This document shows positions 34,450-42,587 of a stretch of DNA of 44,683 nt, one piece after another (the first letter of the stretch is position 1; each line of letters opens with the position of its first letter). Position numbers and translations under genes: made by a program. The notes under the pieces were generated by a model. It was given only the letters and a program-made list of their open reading frames with translations, was not told where the DNA came from and made no database searches. Source of the DNA: Hyphomonadaceae bacterium (GTDB lineage Bacteria > Pseudomonadota > Alphaproteobacteria > Caulobacterales > Hyphomonadaceae); the NCBI GenBank assembly GCA_030697555.1, contig JAUYPV010000105.1:1-44683 (forward strand). The letters are read 5' to 3'.

Positions 34450-35449
34450 GCGTCGCCTCCGCACGGCGCGGCATAAAGAAATAGACCAGCCAAAGCAGCA
34501 GCGTGCCCGCGGCGATGGAATAGCGGGCCACGGTCGAGGTGATCACCTGCCGGCCGACGCCTTCTAGGATGCCGGCGATGAACAGCATGATCAGCACGCC
34601 AACCATCACGCGCGCCGCACTACGGCCTGCTTCCGCCGCCGCATCCAGCCGCGTGCGCTGTCCCGGAAAGGCGATCGCGCGGCCAACGTGCAGCCCGGCG
34701 CCGCCCGCCAGCGCGATGGCCATCAGCTCCGTCACGCCATGGATCAGCAGCCAGCCGCCGAACTCGACGCTCAAATCATGCATGCCGAACAGCGCCCAGA
34801 AGGCGCCCAGCATGCAGCCGTTCAGCGCCATCAGCAGCATGCTGGGGATGCCAAACGCAAAGCCGACCGCGAAAGCCAGAATCGAAACACTCGCGTTGTG
34901 CGTGAACAGGTAGGTCGCGAACACCGACAGCTCGTTTCGCATCGCGCTATCGTCGAACAACGTTTCGCGCAGGAATTCCCGCGAGGCCGAAGGCGTGCGC
35001 CCGCCGGCGAGGCCTTCAGGCACAAATGACAGGAACCAGTCCGGATCGTTGACCACCAGCACATAAGCCGCCACGGCGGAAAGAATGGTCGCCGCCACCG
35101 CGACGAGGATGTCGGGCAGCAGCCGCTGCACTGCCAACGGCCAGTCGGTGCGAAAAAACTGTCCGATGCGTTTGCTTAGCCGGCCCCGCGCGCCATAGAC
35201 GAAGAAATACGCTCGTGCGCACAGGCTCTCGAGATAACCCACCAGCGCCTGATCCAGCGAGATTGCACGCGCCACGGATAGCGAGGACAGCGCCGCACGA
35301 TAGAGCTTTGGCATCGCCATCAGCTCGTCGTCGCTCAGCGATCCGGCGCCGCTGTTCTCCGCGCGCTCCAGCAGTCTTTCCAGCCGCTTCCAGTCCGCCT
35401 CGCGTTCCATCCGGAACCGGCCGCTGCGCAGGACGAATGTCTCTGTCAT
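34442..35449 (-). CDS. SpoIIM/DUF95-family membrane protein
   Basis: A 335-aa inner-membrane protein. Its soluble N-terminal about 100 residues contain RLERLLERAENSG and LYRAALSSLSVARA, followed by about five helices. The family motif HGVTELMAIALAGGAGL (about residues 236-252) identifies the SpoIIM/DUF95 family. In non-sporulating bacteria these proteins accompany MoxR and DUF58, as here, and have no known role in sporulation. It starts 10 bp after the DUF58 stop and overlaps the RDD gene by 8 bp. A role in envelope maintenance together with the MoxR chaperone is inferred. Confidence 0.88.
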   Translation of the reverse strand: MTETFVLRSGRFRMEREADWKRLERLLERAENSGAGSLSDDELMAMPKLYRAALSSLSVARAISLDQALVGYLESLCARAYFFVYGARGRLSKRIGQFFRTDWPLAVQRLLPDILVAVAATILSAVAAYVLVVNDPDWFLSFVPEGLAGGRTPSASREFLRETLFDDSAMRNELSVFATYLFTHNASVSILAFAVGFAFGIPSMLLMALNGCMLGAFWALFGMHDLSVEFGGWLLIHGVTELMAIALAGGAGLHVGRAIAFPGQRTRLDAAAEAGRSAARVMVGVLIMLFIAGILEGVGRQVITSTVARYSIAAGTLLLWLVYFFMPRRAEATHV

Positions 35450-35459
35450 ATCCGGCCCA

Positions 35460-36776
35460 TCATAGTCGGCTCTGCCTCTTCAGTTCGAGATACCGGTTCA
35501 GCAGGTCCGGCCCCACACGGTCCGCCGGCGCATTGATGATCTCGGCGCCCAGCCGCTGCAGGCGCGTCAGCACCAGGTCTTTCTCCACCAGCAGCGAATG
35601 CGCAATCACCGACCGCGTCGCATCCATCAGTTTGGTTGGCTCTTCCTGCGTCATTGTTTCGAGCTCTACATCGCGCAGGGTGACGAACAGCACGAGATGC
35701 TTCTTCATCAACCGGCCGACATTCTCGATCATCAGTTCCGCGCTGGTCGGATCGGCGAAGTCGGTGAAGATCACGATCAACGACCGCCGCTTGATCTCCG
35801 CGGAGAGTTGCGTCAGTCCCAAGGTGAAATTGGTTTCCTCGGTGGAGTAGTCCAGCCGCGCCGCCAGGTGCTGGAGCAGGGTGAAAGACTTCACGCCCGA
35901 CACCGCGCCCGTCGAAATGTTCGGCCGGGCATCGAAGCCAAACAACCCGACCCGGTCGCCCATCTTGAGGCTGACATAGCCGAGCAGCAGCGCCGCGTTG
36001 ATCGCATGATCCACCTTGGGCGCCGCCCCCAGCGGCTCGCACATCAGCCGTCCCGTATCGATGGCAAAGATGATCGTCTGGTCCTGCTCGGTGCGGAATT
36101 CCTTTGCCAGCAACTGCGTGTGTCGCGCCGACTGTTTCCAGTCGATCGTCCGCCGATCCATGCCAGGCATGAACTGCCGCAGCGCCTCGAACTCCGATCC
36201 GCCGCCTTTCTCGATATGCAGCTTTTCTCCAATGGACGTGTCGCGCGCGAAGATGCGGATCGCTTCCTTCTTCACCGAACGAATATCCGGAATGATGTCG
36301 ATCCCGCGGTCGACATCGACAACGCGCCGCTTGACCGCCAGGCCAAAGGGCCCCCGCCACTCCACCCACACCCGCTCGATCATCCCCGCGCCGCGCCGCA
36401 CCGTGTCGAGGATTGCCGTCGCTTCGGCTCGGTCACCCGCCGTCAGCGAGCGATAGATCCGCGAACGCGGTTTGAGGAAGTCATTCACTTCGAACTGCAC
36501 GTCGATCTGCCGCGGCGGCCGCGCGCCCCCGCCGAACGTCGCCTCCGCCGTCGCCTCCACTGACGAGCCGATGTGCGCCTGCGGTTGCACCCTCAGCGCC
36601 AGCTTCATCTTCTGCCGGTCCGCCGCGAGGAAGATATCCGCCGCAACCAGCAGGGTCACCACCACGATCCACACCAGCCCCATCGGCCAGTAAGTCGGCG
36701 CAAACACCGCAACGAGCAGCGCTAGCGGAGCCCCTGCTCCGGCCCACGCTGCTGCTGCAGGCGACGGATAGATCAC
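35460..36776 (-). CDS. DUF58 protein with vWA-like domain
   Basis: A 438-aa protein with two N-terminal membrane helices (about residues 8-50) and a large soluble part. The DUF58 core is MDRRTIDWKQSARHTQLL (about 211-228). A von Willebrand A-like region around it has FAIDTGRLM and VIFTDFADPTS, consistent with a metal-dependent adhesion site that binds MoxR-folded partners. It starts with GTG at 36776, overlapping the moxR stop by 4 bp (GTGA). MoxR and DUF58 are near-universal partners. The substrate of the pair is unknown; involvement in assembling envelope or membrane complexes is inferred. Confidence 0.9.
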   Translation of the reverse strand: MIYPSPAAAAWAGAGAPLALLVAVFAPTYWPMGLVWIVVVTLLVAADIFLAADRQKMKLALRVQPQAHIGSSVEATAEATFGGGARPPRQIDVQFEVNDFLKPRSRIYRSLTAGDRAEATAILDTVRRGAGMIERVWVEWRGPFGLAVKRRVVDVDRGIDIIPDIRSVKKEAIRIFARDTSIGEKLHIEKGGGSEFEALRQFMPGMDRRTIDWKQSARHTQLLAKEFRTEQDQTIIFAIDTGRLMCEPLGAAPKVDHAINAALLLGYVSLKMGDRVGLFGFDARPNISTGAVSGVKSFTLLQHLAARLDYSTEETNFTLGLTQLSAEIKRRSLIVIFTDFADPTSAELMIENVGRLMKKHLVLFVTLRDVELETMTQEEPTKLMDATRSVIAHSLLVEKDLVLTRLQRLGAEIINAPADRVGPDLLNRYLELKRQSRL

Positions 36777-37729
36777 CGCGGCGCCTCGATCCGCTCGATC
36801 ACTGACGCAACGGCCTGGTCCGCCGTACGCCCTTCAACCTCGGCGCCGGGCGACAGCACGCACCGATGCCGCAGAGCCGGCATCGCAAGCTGTTTCACGT
36901 CATCCGGAATGGCGAAGTCGCGCCCGTCCAGCGCCGCCCGCGCCCGCGCTGCGGACGCCAGCATTGCGCCAGCCCGTGGGCTTGCACCCGTCGTCAGGTC
37001 CGCGCTGATCCGCGTGCCGCGCACCAGGTTGACGATGTAGGCCAGCACCTCGTCCGTCATCTTCACGGACGCCACGCATGCCGCGGCTTCGTCCAGCACG
37101 GCATGGCCCGCCACGGCGGCGACGCCCATCTGTGCCGGATCCACCGACCCCGGCCGGGCGCCATAGGTCAAGACGATCTTGATCTCCTCCGCCTCGCTCG
37201 GATAATCCAGCACGTGCTTGAACAGGAAACGGTCGAGCTGCGCCTCGGGCAGGACGTAGGTGCCTTGATGCTCGATCGGATTCTGCGTCGCCACCACGAT
37301 GAACCAGGGCGAAAGCATATGTTTCGTCCCATCGATGGTGACGCTCCGCTCCTGCATCGCTTCCAGCAGCGCGGCCTGTGTCTTCGGCGGCGTGCGATTG
37401 ATCTCGTCGGCGAGGATAAGCTCGTTGAAGATCGGCCCCTTCACCAGGTTGAACGCATTGGTGCGGAAGTCGAACAGGTTCGATCCGATGATGTCGCCGG
37501 GCATCAGGTCCGGCGTGAACTGGATACGCCCGGCGCCGAGCCCCACGGCCTGCGCGAACGCCCGCGCCAGCAGCGTCTTGGCGACGCCTGGCACTCCCTC
37601 CAGCAACACATGCCCGCGTGAGAAAAGCGCGCACAGGAGGAGCTGGACGGTATCGTCCTGGCCGATCACCGCCTTGGCCACTTCGGCCCGGATGCGACCA
37701 GCAAGGTCCCTAACGCCGTCTATGTTCAC
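36773..37729 (-). CDS. moxR: MoxR-family AAA+ ATPase
   Basis: A 318-aa AAA+ chaperone. Walker A is GVPGVAKT (about residue 45), Walker B LILADEINRTPPKTQAALLE (about 105-124), the sensor 1 segment is IVVATQNPIEHQGTY, and arginines follow in the lid domain. The GTG at 37729 is chosen as start because AGGAG precedes it at 7 bases and the family N-terminus begins there. It overlaps the DUF4350 gene by 20 bp and the DUF58 gene by 4 bp. MoxR proteins remodel or activate partner complexes, often through vWA-domain proteins such as the adjacent DUF58. Confidence 0.93.
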   Translation of the reverse strand: MNIDGVRDLAGRIRAEVAKAVIGQDDTVQLLLCALFSRGHVLLEGVPGVAKTLLARAFAQAVGLGAGRIQFTPDLMPGDIIGSNLFDFRTNAFNLVKGPIFNELILADEINRTPPKTQAALLEAMQERSVTIDGTKHMLSPWFIVVATQNPIEHQGTYVLPEAQLDRFLFKHVLDYPSEAEEIKIVLTYGARPGSVDPAQMGVAAVAGHAVLDEAAACVASVKMTDEVLAYIVNLVRGTRISADLTTGASPRAGAMLASAARARAALDGRDFAIPDDVKQLAMPALRHRCVLSPGAEVEGRTADQAVASVIERIEAPR

Positions 37730-38969
37730 GTCCGATCTCCTGTCTCCAGTGGTATAGTCTGTTGATGGCGCGCAGCAGTTGCGCGCGCGAGGATGCGATG
37801 GCCACATCCGTGGCCAGTCGCGAAAAGGACGCTTCGCTCTTCTGCACCTGCGCGACGGCGTCCAGCATTGTTGTCTGCTGCGTTTCCGTAGATCCCGACG
37901 GCGCCCCCGCAGCGGTCGCAGCCAGCGTCCGCGTCATCGCGACATAACGCTGGCCGATATTCTTGTCCCGCCCGGTCAACGACACCAGCAGCGCTGTATT
38001 CTCCACCAGCATCGCCTTGCCCAGCGCGATCTCCCGCCCGGATTTCTGTTTCACATTGCCGGCCACGGCATAGACCGCCATCAGCCCCCCCGCGAACGCC
38101 AGGCACAGCACGGCCGGCAGAAACGGCGGCACGAACATCAGCCGCAGGAAATTCCGCGACCGCTCGATGCCATGCAGCGTCATGTCGAATGCGATCGGCG
38201 TATCCTCGCTGACCACTAGCCTGATCACCTCCAGCCCCGCCCGCGCGGTCAGCGGCGAGGCAAGCCCCTGCGTATTCAGCAGATCCGGATCCGACAGGAT
38301 GTAGATGCTGGAATAATCATCATCATATTCACCGTCATCGCCGCCGGCATAAACACCCAGCACCGTTCGCCCCTCGATGTCAGACAGGATCGGCGTGAAT
38401 GCGTCGCTATCGATCACCTGCAGAGAGTCGATCGGCCCGGTCTGAACGAAGCTTCCCACCGCCTCCTCATTCTTCAGCGCAAGGTCCCTGACGCCCCGGA
38501 AATGCTTTACGGTAGCTTCTGGCGAAATCTGCTCCAGCGCGTTTTCGATGATCTCGTCCCGGCCGAGCCCTTGTGAGATCACCCAGCCGCGATGGTTCTG
38601 GTCGGGCCTCACATTCCACTTCGGCATCACGATCAGGATGGGCCCTGGTGAGCCGTACACTTTGTCCCAGTCCACCGTCGCGCCCAGCGGCGGCGTCATC
38701 ACCGCGAACTCTTCGTGTCCACCCGCCTCGTAAAGCGAGCCCCGGCTGGTACGCACGTGCCGGCCTTCCTTCTGCAATAAATCGACAAGTCCTGCGAAGC
38801 CGATGGCGGACTTCGATTCCGCGTGCTCGCCGCTTTCCTCAGGGCTGCGCAGATCGTCGGCGAAGGCCGACAGAACGATGAAGGCCGCAAACGAAACCAC
38901 GCCCACGACCACCAGCCCGAGAACAATGCGAAGCGAGAACGCGCCTTGGGATTTCTGGTTCGCGCTCAT
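37710..38969 (-). CDS. DUF4350-type membrane protein
   Basis: A 419-aa protein with one N-terminal helix (about residues 14-36), a long extracytoplasmic domain and a second helix at about 295-320 (LPAVLCLAFAGGLMAVYAVA), followed by a cytoplasmic tail of about 100 residues. The segment SAIGFAGLVDLLQKEGRHV is typical of DUF4350, a domain related to GATase-like folds and found with MoxR/DUF58 and DUF4129 genes. The start at 38969 gives an ATGA overlap with the DUF4129 gene. The function is unknown; it probably forms a membrane complex with its operon partners. Confidence 0.78.
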   Translation of the reverse strand: MSANQKSQGAFSLRIVLGLVVVGVVSFAAFIVLSAFADDLRSPEESGEHAESKSAIGFAGLVDLLQKEGRHVRTSRGSLYEAGGHEEFAVMTPPLGATVDWDKVYGSPGPILIVMPKWNVRPDQNHRGWVISQGLGRDEIIENALEQISPEATVKHFRGVRDLALKNEEAVGSFVQTGPIDSLQVIDSDAFTPILSDIEGRTVLGVYAGGDDGEYDDDYSSIYILSDPDLLNTQGLASPLTARAGLEVIRLVVSEDTPIAFDMTLHGIERSRNFLRLMFVPPFLPAVLCLAFAGGLMAVYAVAGNVKQKSGREIALGKAMLVENTALLVSLTGRDKNIGQRYVAMTRTLAATAAGAPSGSTETQQTTMLDAVAQVQKSEASFSRLATDVAIASSRAQLLRAINRLYHWRQEIGREHRRR

Positions 38970-39733
38970 GCCAGCCTGCCTTGCGGGGGCCGGCCTTGTG
39001 GCGCTGTCCAGCTCTCCGCCAGCGCAAAGTCCGCATACGCCTTGCGGCACGCCTGATAGCTCTCCGCATCCAGTGGCCGTCCGCCGAACCAGCTCTGCTC
39101 CACCGCGCGTGTGATTGGCCGGAAAGCGCTGCGCACGACATCGGGCAGCACGTCCAGCCCGGCGATCTCGCGGCTAGTCTGCGCCTTCTTGATCGACTGC
39201 GGGATGCGTTCCTCGATATCCTCGATCGACCGGTGCAGCAGCGTGCGCGCCGCCTCATCATACCGTCCCGCCGCCGCCAGCCTGTCCGCTTCTTCAAGCA
39301 GTGCACGGGCCCTGGCCGGCGCCGGCCGGTAGTCCGTCACCTGAACCGGGGTCTTGTCCTTTATCTTCGGGTTGACACCAATGCGCGAATTCCAGAACTC
39401 CCGCGCGATGAACCAAGCCAGTGCAGCGACGCCCAGCGCGATTGCGCCCCAGAAGATGATCTCGAATATTGGGCCCAGCGCGCTTAAGAATTCCGTCAGG
39501 CCTCTTAGCCAGCTCGGCGGCGGTTCGGGAATCTTTTCCGGCGTGAAGGCAAACTGCAGGTCCTGCCGGCCGAGCAGCTCCTTGTGCCGCTTGTCGAACT
39601 CGTCGGCGAAGGCGGGACCAGAAACGCACAGCGCTTGCACGGCGATTGACGTCGCAACGCAAAGCCTCCGACGCCATTTCCCCCGATCGAACGCCACGCC
39701 GGTTGCGATGTCCCCGCGAATGAGCCTGCTCAC
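38966..39733 (-). CDS. DUF4129 membrane protein, first gene of the MoxR operon
   Basis: A 255-aa protein. After an N-terminal signal-like stretch (to about residue 43, SGPAFADE) comes a periplasmic segment, a transmembrane helix (about 93-115, IIFWGAIALGVAALAWFIA) and a cytoplasmic C-terminal DUF4129 domain (ALLEEADRLAAAGRYDEAAR, AFRPITRAVEQSWFGG). The first codon appears to be GTG at 39733; a second in-frame GTG 12 codons later is an alternative. It leads the operon DUF4129-DUF4350-MoxR-DUF58-SpoIIM-RDD and lies divergent from the penicillin-acylase gene across 136 bp. DUF4129 is a common companion of DUF58 and transglutaminase genes. Confidence 0.8.
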   Translation of the reverse strand: MSRLIRGDIATGVAFDRGKWRRRLCVATSIAVQALCVSGPAFADEFDKRHKELLGRQDLQFAFTPEKIPEPPPSWLRGLTEFLSALGPIFEIIFWGAIALGVAALAWFIAREFWNSRIGVNPKIKDKTPVQVTDYRPAPARARALLEEADRLAAAGRYDEAARTLLHRSIEDIEERIPQSIKKAQTSREIAGLDVLPDVVRSAFRPITRAVEQSWFGGRPLDAESYQACRKAYADFALAESWTAPQGRPPQGRLA

Positions 39734-39813
39734 CTTGCGGCATGTGACCGGGTCGAACCGCCCAAATCAACACCAAATGTGAGGCGCCGACGAAACATCA
39801 GCCAAACTCCACT

Positions 39814-39842
39814 TTGACAGCAGGGAACCGGCGCCTGATCCT
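39814..39842 (+). promoter_or_regulatory. Putative sigma-70-type promoter of the acylase gene
   Basis: TTGACA (39814-39819) is a consensus -35 element, and GATCCT (39837-39842) lies 17 bases further as a moderate -10. An 8-bp inverted repeat, AGGCGCCG (39782-39789) and CGGCGCCT (39829-39836), flanks the -35 and touches the -10, so a repressor could act here. Confidence 0.45.
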
Positions 39843-39869
39843 TCCCGGATTAACCGAGGGGAGACCGTC

Positions 39870-42293
39870 ATGAGGCTCACAGCGCTTCTGGCCCTGGCCG
39901 CCACCGTCCTGAGCTCGCCCACCGCTGGCGCGCAGACCGGCCTCTCCTCCGCGGTGAAACAGGATACGTGGTCGGTTCGCGGCCTCAACGCTCCGGCCGA
40001 ACTGATCGTCGATCACTGGGGCATCCCGCACATCTTCGCAGGCTCGGCTCGCGACGCCTTCTTCCTGCAGGGCTACAACGCTGGCCGCGACCGCCTCTGG
40101 CAGGTCGACCTCTGGCGCAAGCGAGGCCTTGGCCTTCTCTCGAAATCCTTCGGCTCCGACTATGTCGAGCAGGACAGGGCAGCGCGCCTTCTGCTCTATC
40201 GCGGTGACATGGCGAAGGAATGGGCCGCTTATTCACCCGACGCCAGGGAGATGGTCGAAGCCTTCGTCGCCGGCATCAACGCGTACAATGCCGAAGTGCG
40301 CGCTGGAACCAAGCCGCTTCCCGTCGAGTTCAAGCTCACGGGTTCGGCGCCAGAAGACTGGAAGGCCGAAGACGTGCTGCGTATCCGCAGCCACGCGCTG
40401 GTCTCCAACGTTTCGTCCGAAGTCGCGCGCGCCCGGGTCGTCTGCGCCGCGGGCGTCGAGGCCGACATGCTCCGCCGCAAGCTCGATCCGCCGGCGCATA
40501 AGCTGTCGACGCCGAAAGGCCTCAACCCCTGCGATGTTCCCGCCGATGTGCTCGCTGACTATGTCCTCGGCACCAAGCAGGTCTCGTTCGACGCGCTGAA
40601 GAGGGGGCCGAAGTCCGCTGAAGCTTCACCGGCGGTGCAACTCGCCGACTTGATGGACCGGCAGGCGAACGAAGGCTCCAACAACTGGGTCGTAGCGCCG
40701 TCGAAGACCGAAACCGGCCGGCCGATCCTTGCCAACGATCCGCACCGCCAGCTCGGCGTGCCTTCGCTCCGCTATGTCGTCGGCCTCAACGCCCCGGGCC
40801 TCAACATCATCGGCGGCGGCGAACCTGCGCTGCCCGGTGTCTCTATCGGCCACAACGCCGACATCGCGTTCGGCATCACCATCTTCGCCATCGATCAGGA
40901 GGATCTGTACGTCTATGAACTGAAGAAGGGCGATCCCACGAGCTACAAATACAGGAATGGCTGGGAAAAGATGACGATCGTTCGGGACACGATCGAGGTA
41001 AAGGGCGAGCAACCGCGCGAGATCGAGCTGCGCTACACCCGTCATGGTCCGGTGATGAAGGCCGATGCCACAACCAACCGCGCCTTCGCCATGCGGACCG
41101 TCTGGAACGAGCCCGGCCTGTCCGGCTATTTCGGCTCTTCGCGGCTGCTCCGCGCCAGGTCGTGGGAGGAGTTCAAGATCGCCAGCAACAACTGGGGCGC
41201 TCCACCACTCAACCTCGTCTATGCCGACGTGAAGGGGAATGTCGGCTGGGCCGCGTCCGGCCGCACGCCCATCCGCAAGACCTGGGACGGCCTGATGCCA
41301 GTGCCGGGCGATGGCCGCTATGAATGGGCCGGCTTCCACAAGGACAACACGCTGCCGTCCCTCTTCAATCCCACGCAGGGCTTCTTCGCCACCGCCAATG
41401 AATACAACCTGCCGCCCGAATATCCGGCGGAGGACCGCAAGATCGCGTTCGAATGGACCGATCCTTCGCGAGCCAATCGCATCAAGGAAGTCCTCGCCGC
41501 CAATCCGAAAGTCAGTATCGCCGACTCCATGGCGCTGCAGACCGACAGCACCAGCACGCAGTCGCGTCGCGGCGTTGCCCTCCTCAAAGGCCTCAAGTCG
41601 AACGATGCCGAAGTCGCCAAGGCGATCGCCATCCTCGGCGCGTGGAACAACAACGAAACCGTCGATAGCGCCGCAGCCGCCATCTACGAAGTCTGGGCCA
41701 TCAAGCATCTCGGCAAGGCAACCGTCGCGAAAGTGACGCCGGAGGCCGCCCGCGCTCTCGTGGGCGACGGCCATCTCGAAGCGGTGATCACGTATCTCGA
41801 AAATCCCGGCAAGCAGCTCGGCCCGGATCCGACAACGGGTAGGGACGCCATCCTGCTTTCGAGCCTCTCCGCCGCCATCGCCGAGCTGAAGGACCGCCTC
41901 GGTCCCGATATGTCGACATGGGCCTGGGGCCGCCTTCACCAGGCGAGCTGGACGCCTGCCGTCGGTGATCTCGCCGACCCGCAACTGAAAGCACAAATGT
42001 CCGTTGGTCCGCTGCAGGTGCCTGGCTCGGCCTCGACGCCGCGGGCGCAAAGCTATCGCGCGGCCGATTTCTCCGTCGCCGCCGGCGCCTCCGTGCGCTT
42101 GGTGATGGATGTCGGGGCCTGGGACAATTCGGTGGTGATGAATTCGCCCGGCCAGTCCGGCGATCCCTACAGCGCTCATTATCGCGATCTCTTTCCGATG
42201 TGGGCGGAGGGTTCCTACGCGCCACTTGCCTTTAGCCGCGAGGCTGTCGACCGCGTCGCCGAATCAATCATCCGCCTCACGCCTGCGAGGTAG
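39870..42293 (+). CDS. Penicillin-acylase-family Ntn hydrolase (secreted)
   Basis: An 807-aa periplasmic precursor that should cut itself into alpha and beta chains. The signal peptide is residues 1-21 (cleavage after AGA). The alpha part has DHWGIPHIFAGSARDAFFLQG and GRDRLWQVDLWRKRGLG. The autocatalytic junction is NEGSNNWVV with Ser270 as the new N-terminal nucleophile, then AAxDPHR-like ANDPHRQL. Conserved beta-chain motifs are IGHNADIAFGIT and NNWGAPPLNLVYADVKGNVG. The family includes penicillin G acylases and acyl-homoserine-lactone acylases; the substrate cannot be told from the sequence. The ATG follows GAGGGGAGA. It forms a single-gene unit and may serve quorum-signal quenching or use of N-acyl compounds as nutrients. 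Confidence 0.9.
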   Translation: MRLTALLALAATVLSSPTAGAQTGLSSAVKQDTWSVRGLNAPAELIVDHWGIPHIFAGSARDAFFLQGYNAGRDRLWQVDLWRKRGLGLLSKSFGSDYVEQDRAARLLLYRGDMAKEWAAYSPDAREMVEAFVAGINAYNAEVRAGTKPLPVEFKLTGSAPEDWKAEDVLRIRSHALVSNVSSEVARARVVCAAGVEADMLRRKLDPPAHKLSTPKGLNPCDVPADVLADYVLGTKQVSFDALKRGPKSAEASPAVQLADLMDRQANEGSNNWVVAPSKTETGRPILANDPHRQLGVPSLRYVVGLNAPGLNIIGGGEPALPGVSIGHNADIAFGITIFAIDQEDLYVYELKKGDPTSYKYRNGWEKMTIVRDTIEVKGEQPREIELRYTRHGPVMKADATTNRAFAMRTVWNEPGLSGYFGSSRLLRARSWEEFKIASNNWGAPPLNLVYADVKGNVGWAASGRTPIRKTWDGLMPVPGDGRYEWAGFHKDNTLPSLFNPTQGFFATANEYNLPPEYPAEDRKIAFEWTDPSRANRIKEVLAANPKVSIADSMALQTDSTSTQSRRGVALLKGLKSNDAEVAKAIAILGAWNNNETVDSAAAAIYEVWAIKHLGKATVAKVTPEAARALVGDGHLEAVITYLENPGKQLGPDPTTGRDAILLSSLSAAIAELKDRLGPDMSTWAWGRLHQASWTPAVGDLADPQLKAQMSVGPLQVPGSASTPRAQSYRAADFSVAAGASVRLVMDVGAWDNSVVMNSPGQSGDPYSAHYRDLFPMWAEGSYAPLAFSREAVDRVAESIIRLTPAR

Positions 42294-42587
42294 TTCGCTC
42301 CGCGAAATGACTCAGCGGAATGAGGGCGCGAAGGCGTGAGCCATTTTTCGTTAAGCTTTGACCGAAATTAATTGGCGTCCTGTTGTGGTTCGGCTACAGT
42401 AGAGTTGTGGGGCTGATCCGGTCGGCAAAGTATCGATTGGAAATAGCGAAAGACGATTCGCCTAGCCCTGCCTGCGCCTAAATCGCAACCATCGAAGTGT
42501 TCACGAGCAATACCTGCTGCCGCCCACGAATTACCGGGCAGTAACTGCGATTCCGAATCCGCTGGGGTCCGTGAAGGGGAAGAATTC
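42294..42587. other. Intergenic region before the DUF1800 gene
   Basis: 294 bases without a supported gene. No strong terminator follows the acylase stop; only a 5-bp stem (TCCGC / GCGGA, near 42299-42318) is visible. An AT-richer stretch (42343-42375) may contain the promoter of the DUF1800 gene. The ribosome site GGGGAAG lies just before 42588. Confidence 0.45.
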
